Source of the DNA: CAXTPV01 sp964249405
GTDB taxonomy: Bacteria; Pseudomonadota; Alphaproteobacteria; Acetobacterales; Acetobacteraceae
Length of the DNA stretch: 17,358 nt
Direction: 5' to 3'
Assembly: GCA_964249405.1 (NCBI GenBank)
Contig: CAXUBX010000068.1
Location: forward strand, 1 to 17,358
This document shows positions 7,964 to 15,086 of the stretch, piece after piece (the stretch's first letter is position 1; each line of letters begins with the position of its first letter). The notes beneath the pieces were generated by a model. That model was not told the origin of the DNA. It did not search any database and saw nothing but the letters and a program-made list of their open reading frames with translations. The translations under genes were made by a program, and so were the position numbers.

Positions 7964-8572
7964 ATGACGAGCACCGACGAGACGATCCCCGAAGCCGACG
8001 ACCCGTTCGCGCTCTTCGAGACGTGGTTCGCCAGCGCCGGGGTGGCGGAGCCGAACGATCCGAACGCGATGTGCCTCGCCACCGCGGACGCGTCCGGCGC
8101 GCCCTCGGCCCGGATGGTGCTCCTCAAGGGGCACGACCGGCACGGCTTCGTCTTCTACACCAACACCGCGAGCCGCAAGGGCCGGGAGATCGCCGCCAAC
8201 GCGCGGGCGGCGCTGCTCTTCCATTGGAAGAGCCTCCGCCGTCAGATCCGGATCGAGGGGACGCTCGATCCGGTCCGGGACGAGGAGGCGGACGCCTACT
8301 ATGCGTCGCGCGGACGGCTCTCCCGGCTCGGCGCCCACGCCTCGCTGCAGTCGCGTCCGCTCGACCGCCGCGAGATCCTGCTCGGGCGTCTGGCCGAGAT
8401 GGAGCAGCGCTTTCCGGGCGAGGAAATCCCGCGCCCGGAGGCCTGGTCGGGCTTCCGGCTCGCCCCATCCCGCTTCGAGTTCTGGCAGGACATGCCGCAT
8501 CGGCTGCATGATCGGCTCGTGTTCGAACCGAACGACGGCGCGGGCTGGACCACCTCCCGGCTGTTCCCCTGA
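7964..8572 (+). CDS. pdxH: Pyridoxamine/pyridoxine 5'-phosphate oxidase
   Basis: The product (202 residues) is an FMN-dependent oxidase that makes pyridoxal 5'-phosphate from PNP or PMP. Family motifs appear in order: SARMVLLKGHDRHGFVFYTN (R50, K55), RKGREIAANARAALLFHWKS, RQIRIEGTLDPV, and GFRLAPSRFEFWQDMPHRLHDR. By alignment with the E. coli enzyme, phosphate-binding residues K55, Y112, R116 and S120 are present, as are R180 and H182 (RLHDR). The loop reads SRGRLSRLGAHAS where most relatives have SRPRxSQIGAWAS; the contact residues are kept. A GAGGAGGA Shine-Dalgarno three bases before the ATG decides the start. The stop lies 25 bases from the stress-protein gene. Confidence 0.95.
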   Translation: MTSTDETIPEADDPFALFETWFASAGVAEPNDPNAMCLATADASGAPSARMVLLKGHDRHGFVFYTNTASRKGREIAANARAALLFHWKSLRRQIRIEGTLDPVRDEEADAYYASRGRLSRLGAHASLQSRPLDRREILLGRLAEMEQRFPGEEIPRPEAWSGFRLAPSRFEFWQDMPHRLHDRLVFEPNDGAGWTTSRLFP

Positions 8573-8597
8573 CCCCTCACGCACGGGTGCCGCGCCC

Positions 8598-9464
8598 ATG
8601 ACACCGATCCGACGCATCATCCTGCCGCTGAACGGAACCGAGACCGGGCACGCGGCGCTGGCGACGGCCCTCCTCGTGGCCCGCCAGTTCGACGCCCACG
8701 TCACCGCGCTCCATGTCCGCGCCGACAGCCGCGAGGTCGCGCCGCTGGCCGGCGAGGGGCTGTCCGGGGCGATGGTCGAGGAGATGATGACCGCGGCCGA
8801 GCGGGAGATGACGCAGCGCTCGCGCCAGGTGACGGGCGTGTTCGAGGCCTTCGTCCGCGCGCACGACGTCACCCTCGGGGACGCCCGGCACGGCCAGGAC
8901 CGGCCGACCGCCTCGCTGCGGCTGATCACCGGCCGCGAGGACGACATCGTCGCCCAGCGGACGCGGCTCGCCGACCTCGCCGTGGTGCCGCATCCGGACG
9001 CGGCCGAGCTCTCGTCCTCGGACGCGCTGCACGCCGTGCTGTTCGACAGCGGCCGTCCGGTGATCGTCGCCCCGAAGCGCGAGCCCGCGTCGCTCGGCAG
9101 GCGGGTCGCGATCGCCTGGAACGGCTCGGCCGAGAGTGCGACCGCGGTGCTCGCCTGCATGCCCTGGCTCGTGGGTGCCGAGGCCGTGCGGGTGCTCCAC
9201 TCTCCCGCCTATCAGCGGCGCGGACCGCAGGCGACCGAACTCCTGTCCTACCTCCGCCTGCACGGCGTCGAGGCCGACACCGCCGAGTTCCGCGCGCTCG
9301 ACCGGGAGACCGGTGCCGGCCTGCTGGCGGCCGCCCGCGCGTTCGGCGCCGACCTGATGTGCCAGGGCGCCTACTCGCATTCCCGGCTCCGCCAGCTCAT
9401 CCTCGGCGGCGTGACCCGGCACGTCCTCGAGTTCGCCGATCTTCCGGTCCTGATGTGCCGCTGA
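8598..9464 (+). CDS. Universal stress protein (UspA family), tandem-domain type
   Basis: This 288-residue protein is about twice the size of a single Usp domain. The first half begins RRIILPLNGTETGHAALATALLVARQFDAHVTALHV, a standard first strand and helix. The second half restarts at RRVAIAWNGSAESATAVLACMPWL and ends with DLMCQGAYSHSRLRQLILGGVTRHVLEFADLPVLMCR, which fits the nucleotide-binding loop G-x2-G/S-x9-G-S/T only loosely. Such proteins act in the cytoplasm in resistance to stress; no specific partner can be read here. No good Shine-Dalgarno precedes the ATG, and it may be cotranscribed with pdxH 25 bases upstream. Its last 55 bases recur beyond the adjacent sequencing gap. Confidence 0.88.
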   Translation: MTPIRRIILPLNGTETGHAALATALLVARQFDAHVTALHVRADSREVAPLAGEGLSGAMVEEMMTAAEREMTQRSRQVTGVFEAFVRAHDVTLGDARHGQDRPTASLRLITGREDDIVAQRTRLADLAVVPHPDAAELSSSDALHAVLFDSGRPVIVAPKREPASLGRRVAIAWNGSAESATAVLACMPWLVGAEAVRVLHSPAYQRRGPQATELLSYLRLHGVEADTAEFRALDRETGAGLLAAARAFGADLMCQGAYSHSRLRQLILGGVTRHVLEFADLPVLMCR

Positions 9465-9564
9465 NNNNNNNNNNNNNNNNNNNNNNNNNNNNNNNNNNNN
9501 NNNNNNNNNNNNNNNNNNNNNNNNNNNNNNNNNNNNNNNNNNNNNNNNNNNNNNNNNNNNNNNN
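9465..9564. other. Assembly gap (100 N)
   Basis: Exactly 100 undetermined bases, the conventional placeholder for a gap of unknown length. It begins directly after the stop codon of the universal stress protein gene. The flanking sequences are identical for 55 bases, so the real distance may be zero or negative. Confidence 0.98.
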
Positions 9565-9619
9565 CGTGACCCGGCACGTCCTCGAGTTCGCCGATCTTCC
9601 GGTCCTGATGTGCCGCTGA
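9565..9619 (+). repeat. Exact 55-base copy of the stress-protein gene 3' end
   Basis: These 55 bases match 9410-9464 without a difference, from CGTGACCCGG to the TGA stop, and encode VTRHVLEFADLPVLMCR. Because the copy starts exactly at the gap edge and ends exactly at the same stop codon as the left copy, it is most simply an unmerged contig overlap. The alternative is the tail of a second, tandemly duplicated usp gene lost in the gap. Confidence 0.95.
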
Positions 9620-9649
9620 CGTGCGAGGCCGAGCCGGTGCCCTGATCGG

Positions 9650-9671
9650 CCGGAAATCTCCACCTTTCCGG
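9650..9671. repeat. Perfect 7-base inverted repeat (hairpin)
   Basis: CCGGAAA (9650-9656) and TTTCCGG (9665-9671) enclose an eight-base loop, starting 31 bases after the usp stop on the right of the gap. It could be a transcription terminator for the pdxH-usp unit, but no T-run follows. The pairing is seen directly; the role is inference. Confidence 0.55.
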
Positions 9672-9697
9672 AGGCGGGCGAAGCGCGCATCGTCGGA

Positions 9698-9736
9698 CGG
9701 TCCGGGAGGCGGCGCCCAACGATCGCCTCCGGACCG
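9698..9736. repeat. Long imperfect inverted repeat upstream of aldehyde dehydrogenase gene
   Basis: The left arm (CGGTCCGG 9698-9705, bulged G at 9706, AGGCG 9707-9711) pairs with CGCCTCCGGACCG at 9724-9736, giving thirteen base pairs with one bulge around a 12-base loop. It lies 39 bases before the ATG of the aldehyde dehydrogenase gene. Its position suits an operator or a leader structure, and a terminator for the upstream unit is also possible. Confidence 0.6.
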
Positions 9737-9738
9737 AC

Positions 9739-9748
9739 GTTCCGGAAC
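9739..9748. promoter_or_regulatory. Ten-base palindrome GTTCCGGAAC
   Basis: A perfect palindrome three bases after the long inverted repeat and 27 bases before the aldehyde dehydrogenase start. Palindromes of this kind can bind dimeric regulators, but one ten-base example in GC-rich DNA is weak evidence. Confidence 0.25.
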
Positions 9749-9775
9749 CACCGCCTGAGTAACGGGGAGACCGTC

Positions 9776-11275
<1,500 letters not shown>

Positions 11276-11299
11276 GACGCCGTTCGCCGGCGGCGTGAT

Positions 11300-11335
11300 G
11301 GGCGGGTGGGTTGCCGCACAGGCGAACCCCCGCCC
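11300..11335 (+). terminator. Stem-loop after the aldehyde dehydrogenase gene
   Basis: GGGCGG (11300-11305), GGGTT (11308-11312) and GCC (11313-11315) pair with GGC (11321-11323), AACCC (11325-11329) and CCGCCC (11330-11335). This is a 14-pair stem with small bulges and a five-base loop, 24 bases after the stop. No T-run follows, so it is a terminator-like hairpin rather than a classic intrinsic terminator. The rest of 11276-11470 shows nothing I can name. Confidence 0.5.
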
Positions 11336-11470
11336 GTATCGCCCGCCGTCACTCAGCCCGAGATGGGAACAGGCGGAGGGCACGGTCGACACGTCGGCCG
11401 GCTGTCAAGACCCGTGGAGCGGCTGCACAAGGCTCAAGCGCCCAGCCCGCATCAAGGGAGATCGTCGCGC

Positions 11471-11986
11471 ATGCCTTCGGGACGTCCCGACGAACCAGGA
11501 GCGGCTTCTCGCCGCGACAGAACCGGTCACAAACGACGGAAGTTCGTTGTCGTGAGTTTTGCGTGCGTCACCTGCGTCGGCACCACGGGATGCGAGCTGA
11601 ACAGCGGCAACACCGTCGTGCTGCCAATCACGCAGACCACGGCCCGAGCCCTGCACGAGCAGCGGCGCTTCGTTGCGGTGGCGGGGCGACGCAGCCGGCT
11701 TCGGACCGCCTTCTCCCTGAACCCCGACTGCACGACGGCTGGCTTCGTGGACTACCGGCTTGTCACGCTGCCGACGCATGGGACTGCCGCGGTCGAACAG
11801 GGCCTGTTCTACCCGGACTACCCGGCCGGAAGCGTTCGAGCCGCCTGCGACCAGCACCGGCAGCCGGGTGTCGCGTTGTTCTACATGCCCGCGCCCGGCT
11901 ATGTGGGACCGGATTTCCTGACGCTGCTTGCGATCCTCCCTGACGGCATCCAACGCACGGTCGATTACCGCCTCGATGTGGAGTAG
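11471..11986 (+). CDS. Hypothetical exported protein with Ig-like/cadherin-like C-terminal domain
   Basis: I do not recognise a named family. From the ATG at 11471 (AAGGGAG lies about ten bases before it) the product is 171 residues. A basic stretch (GHKRRKF) is followed by a hydrophobic segment VVVSFACVTCVG and TTGCELNSG, which resembles a signal peptide with a poor lipobox ahead of a cysteine. The mature region has SLNPDCTTAGF, LVTLPTHGTAAVEQG, YPAGSVRAACDQHRQPG, LFYMPAPGYVGPDFLTLLAILPDG and a closing strand RTVDYRLDVE. PxHGT followed by a Y-x-P-x-PGYxGxDxF block is typical of Ig-like or cadherin-like beta-sandwich domains, and the two mature cysteines could form a disulfide. It is probably periplasmic or membrane-anchored. 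Base composition is less GC-rich than its neighbours, suggesting transfer. Confidence 0.65.
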   Translation: MPSGRPDEPGAASRRDRTGHKRRKFVVVSFACVTCVGTTGCELNSGNTVVLPITQTTARALHEQRRFVAVAGRRSRLRTAFSLNPDCTTAGFVDYRLVTLPTHGTAAVEQGLFYPDYPAGSVRAACDQHRQPGVALFYMPAPGYVGPDFLTLLAILPDGIQRTVDYRLDVE

Positions 11987-12249
11987 CGCCGGCGGCCGCT
12001 CCGGCTCACGGGGGTCGTTCCCTCGCCCGGTTCGAACGCTCGAGCGCATCCGCGCGACACTCGCGGCCAGGGACGTGCGATAGACCAGCCGGGCCGCAGC
12101 GCCTTGAGCCAAGGAAACTTGTCGGCGCTCCCGTGCCGTTCTTGCGCTGATTGCGTCGAGACGGAGCGAGAGATGCGGGGGATTGAGCGGGTGAGGGACA
12201 CTCAGCGCCGCTCCCGACTTCGCAGCAGACATCGGCGCACCTACTCGGA
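11987..12249. other. Intergenic stretch between convergent genes
   Basis: 263 bases separate the exported-protein stop from the stop of the minus-strand dehydrogenase gene. I see no conserved protein in any frame; open frames here are extensions or shadows. The only hairpin is small (CCTTG/CAAGG at 12102-12114) with no T-run on either side. Confidence 0.5.
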
Positions 12250-12987
12250 TTACAGCCCTCCACTGGCCGTAATGACCTGACCAGTGATCCAAGGCGCGTT
12301 GTGAGAAACCAGGAAGACGACGACACCCGCAATGTCAGCGGGCGTCCCAAGGCGACCGAGAGCTGTCTGAGCGATGATGGCCGCCTCCGAACCGGCGGTC
12401 ATTATCCCTCGAAGCATGGCTGTGTCCGTTGCTCCAGGTGCCACCGCATTTACCCGGATCCGTTTCGGCCCCAACTCCCCAGCTAGCGCTATGGTCAAAG
12501 CCTCGAGCGCAGCCTTGCTCGCGCTGTAGACGGAGGCCCTTGCAGCAGGTCGCCGACCGTTAAGTGAACTGACGTTGACGATGTTGCCGCCCTCGGACCC
12601 GAACCGCCGAACAGCCGACTGAGAGACGAACAGGGCTGCCTTGAAGTTGGCCTGAAAGGTGCGGTCCACATGCTCCTCACCGATGTCATCGAGGTTCACG
12701 GGTTCACAGATCGCGGCGTTGTTGATGACGATGTCGAGCCGGCCGGCCGTATCGGCGGCTCGATCAATAAGCACCCTTGCGTCCTGGACAACAGAGACGT
12801 CCGCCTGAACCATCTCGGCGTCGCCGCCTACCGCACGTATCGCGGCAAGGGTGGCCTCGGCGCCCGGTCGGTCCGAGTAGTAGTTGACGAACAGCTTGGC
12901 ACCTTCCTGAGCCAAGCCTTTGGCAATGGCGGCGCCAATCCCTTTTGAGCCGCCGGTCACAATCGCCACCCGGCCTTGCAGGACCAT
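12250..12987 (-). CDS. SDR family oxidoreductase (classical short-chain dehydrogenase)
   Basis: This 245-residue protein has every classical SDR mark: TGGSKGIG (11-18) for the cofactor, D63 in QADVS, NNAA (89-92), the catalytic serine in NIVNVSSLNG (S140/S141), Y154 and K158 in YSASKAA, and the NAVAPGATDT cofactor/substrate block. It ends ITGQVITASGGL, typical of 3-oxoacyl-ACP reductase-like and glucose dehydrogenase-like members. NYYSDRPGAE after the second strand (no acidic residue at its end) suggests NADPH preference, as inference. The substrate is unknown. GAGGAG seven bases before the ATG at 12987 decides the start over an upstream codon at 13083. Codon use is less GC-biased than in flanking genes: one 60-base block (12361-12420) has 37 G or C, against 46 for 14101-14160. 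Confidence 0.93.
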   Translation of the reverse strand: MVLQGRVAIVTGGSKGIGAAIAKGLAQEGAKLFVNYYSDRPGAEATLAAIRAVGGDAEMVQADVSVVQDARVLIDRAADTAGRLDIVINNAAICEPVNLDDIGEEHVDRTFQANFKAALFVSQSAVRRFGSEGGNIVNVSSLNGRRPAARASVYSASKAALEALTIALAGELGPKRIRVNAVAPGATDTAMLRGIMTAGSEAAIIAQTALGRLGTPADIAGVVVFLVSHNAPWITGQVITASGGL

Positions 12988-13048
12988 AGGCCCACTCCTC
13001 GGCTTCCGGTTCGGATGCCACGGTGGTCGATGTCCGCCGCCCAGCAGA

Positions 13049-13084
13049 GTTGGCGTGCGACACCCGACGGGGTTGAACGCCAAC
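13049..13084. repeat. Perfect 8-base inverted repeat upstream of the SDR gene
   Basis: GTTGGCGT (13049-13056) and ACGCCAAC (13077-13084) flank 20 bases that contain a nested ACCC/GGGT pair. It lies 62-97 bases upstream of the minus-strand dehydrogenase start, in the divergent gap shared with the sulfotransferase gene. This could be an operator for a dimeric regulator; no regulator gene is adjacent. Confidence 0.45.
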
Positions 13085-13197
13085 CCGGATCAGTCGGAGG
13101 TCCAATCCATCGCGGCGCCGTGCGGCTCGGTACAGACCGGGTGCGCGTGCAGGATCGGCGGGTCGGGCTGCTCCGGCGCTTCCGAGCGCTCGCGAAA

Positions 13198-13227
13198 CGA
13201 GAGTGGTCGTTCTATTGCCGTCTCTCG
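13198..13227. repeat. Six-base inverted repeat upstream of the sulfotransferase gene
   Basis: CGAGAG (13198-13203) and CTCTCG (13222-13227) surround a less GC-rich 18-base spacer (with TTCTATTG), ending 38 bases before the sulfotransferase start. The AT-richer centre could be part of a promoter, but no -35/-10 pair is convincing. Confidence 0.25.
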
Positions 13228-13265
13228 CGCCGTAAAGTCCGGCGGCGTGACTGTCCGGAGACATG

Positions 13266-15086
13266 ATGGCCTCTGTCGATCTCCGCCCCTGTCCCTGCCG
13301 GAGCGGGATGCGTCAGGTCCGCTGCTGCGGGCTCGACCTCTCGAAACTGCCCGGACCCGACGTCGGCCGGCCGCTGCGGCCCGCGATCGAGCGCGCGCTC
13401 GCGGCGTGGCGACAGGGGTCGGACGATGTCGCCGAAGCGCTCTGCCTCGAGACGCTGGAGCTGCTGCCGCATCAGCCCGAGCTGCTCTGGATGCTCTCGC
13501 GTCTGCGCGGCGCGGCGGGCGAGGACGCCGCCGTCATCGCGCTGCTCGGGCGCCTCGTCGCGCTTGATCCCAACCATCTTGCGGCGACGCAGGATCTCGC
13601 CTTGCGGCAGGTCCGGCGCGGGGCTCTGGCCGAGGCCGAGCGGCACGCGCGCAACGCGGTGCGGATCGCGCCCGGCGACGCCCAGTCGCACAACCTGCTC
13701 GGCATGACGCTGACCGAAGCGCAACAGCCGGTCACCGGCGAGTTCCACTACCGGCGGGCGCTCGAACTGACCGGCCGTCGCGATCCGATCCTGCTCGCCA
13801 ATCTCGCCTGGTCGCTCAAGCTGCAGAGCCGGATGGCCGAGGCCCGCGCCCTCTATGAGGAAAGTGCCGCCGCAGCGCCGGACGTGTTCCAGACGCTGTT
13901 CGGCTGGGCGCGCCTCGAGGAGGCCGACGGCGAGGTCGCCGCCGCCGCCGCACGCCTCGATCAGGCGGCGGCGATCGCGCCTCGTCATCCGGGTGCCATG
14001 CTGCTTCGGGCGGTGCTCCAGGGGCGCACCGGCGACACCGAGGCGGCGCTCGCGACGCTCGGCGGGATCGAGGGCGACCGTGGGGAGGCTGGTCTCTCGC
14101 CCGACGAGCTGCTGGCGAAGGGACGGCTGCTCGACCGGGCCGGACGGCCGGAGGAGGCGTTCCGCGCCTTCGAGGTCGGCAAGGCGCGGACGCGCGCGCT
14201 CGGCGGGGTCTATCCGGCGGCGGAGGTCGAGGCGCTGGCGGGACGACTGCAGCGCTTCTTCACCGGGCCACGCCTGGCGACGCTGCCACGCGCCGGCACT
14301 CGGACGGACATCGCGCAGCCGGTGTTCGTGCTCGGCTTCCCGCGCTCCGGCACCACGCTGATCGAGCAGGTGCTGACGGCGCACCCGACGATCGCCGCCG
14401 GCGACGAGCTCCCTTTCGTCGCCGAGATCGTCGCCCTCGTTCCGCACGCGTTGGCGAGCCCGCTCGCGTATCCGGAAGCGTTGTCGGATCTGTGGATGGG
14501 CGATCGGCGGCACGGGCTCGACGTCCTCCGCGACCACTATCTGCAGCGGGTCGGGCAGCACGGCATCGGGCGCGAGAACGCCGCCTGGTTCACCGACAAG
14601 ATGCCGCTGAACGAGTTCCATCTCGGCCTGATCGCCTTGCTGTTCCCGGCCGCGCCGCTGGTGCACGTGCTGCGTCATCCGCTCGACGTCGTGCTGTCCG
14701 CGTTCTCGAACCAGCTGACGCATGGCTGGAACTGTGCCGCCGCGCTCGAGAGCGCGGCCCGGCACTATGCGCTCACGGCCGAGCTCGTCGCGCATTACCG
14801 CGTCACCATGCCGCTCCGCTACCTGCCGGTGCGATACGAAACCTTCGTGGCGGAGCAGGAGCGCGAGACGCGACGCATGCTCGACTTCCTCGGCGTGCCG
14901 TTCGACGCCGATTGCCTCGCGCCGCACCGCAATCGCCGCTACGCGCGTACCGCGAGCTACGCGCAGGTGACCGAGCCCGTCCACGACCGTTCGATCGGCC
15001 GCTGGAGACGCTACCGGACGGAGCTCGAACCGGTGGTGCCGATCCTGCGTCCTGCGATGGACCGGCTCGGCTACACCGTCGATTGA
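13266..15086 (+). CDS. TPR-repeat sulfotransferase with N-terminal SEC-C-like motif
   Basis: The 606-residue protein has three parts. Residues 8-22 (PCPCRSGMRQVRCCG) match the SEC-C zinc-binding pattern C-x-C-x8-C-C found on SecA and other proteins. Residues about 40-310 are tetratricopeptide repeats, with units such as AEAERHARNAVRIAPGDAQSH and AEARALYEESAAAAPDVFQT. Residues about 350-600 are a sulfotransferase domain: the PAPS 5'-phosphosulfate loop is VLGFPRSGTTLIEQVL (355-370) and the 3'-phosphate block is VLRHPLDVVLSAFSNQL (468-484). The family moves sulfate from PAPS to a hydroxyl, amine or tyrosine on sugars, lipids or proteins; the acceptor is unknown. GGAG lies two bases before ATG 13263 and five before ATG 13266; I prefer the second. 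Its stop overlaps the next start. Confidence 0.9.
   Translation: MASVDLRPCPCRSGMRQVRCCGLDLSKLPGPDVGRPLRPAIERALAAWRQGSDDVAEALCLETLELLPHQPELLWMLSRLRGAAGEDAAVIALLGRLVALDPNHLAATQDLALRQVRRGALAEAERHARNAVRIAPGDAQSHNLLGMTLTEAQQPVTGEFHYRRALELTGRRDPILLANLAWSLKLQSRMAEARALYEESAAAAPDVFQTLFGWARLEEADGEVAAAAARLDQAAAIAPRHPGAMLLRAVLQGRTGDTEAALATLGGIEGDRGEAGLSPDELLAKGRLLDRAGRPEEAFRAFEVGKARTRALGGVYPAAEVEALAGRLQRFFTGPRLATLPRAGTRTDIAQPVFVLGFPRSGTTLIEQVLTAHPTIAAGDELPFVAEIVALVPHALASPLAYPEALSDLWMGDRRHGLDVLRDHYLQRVGQHGIGRENAAWFTDKMPLNEFHLGLIALLFPAAPLVHVLRHPLDVVLSAFSNQLTHGWNCAAALESAARHYALTAELVAHYRVTMPLRYLPVRYETFVAEQERETRRMLDFLGVPFDADCLAPHRNRRYARTASYAQVTEPVHDRSIGRWRRYRTELEPVVPILRPAMDRLGYTVD

Noticed and set aside
5833..8511. 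Plus-strand open frame of 892 codons across aroC, fabI and pdxH
   Set aside because: It is antisense to aroC and fabI and in another frame from pdxH, with Arg/Pro/Ala-rich translation and no motif.
9565..9619. Second universal stress protein gene or pseudogene
   Set aside because: The copy is identical and ends at the gap edge, so an assembly overlap explains it with fewer assumptions; it is listed as a repeat instead.
12020..12060. GGTTCGAAC resembling a tRNA T-loop
   Set aside because: The flanking bases do not form the five-pair T-stem on either strand and no acceptor or anticodon arms are present.
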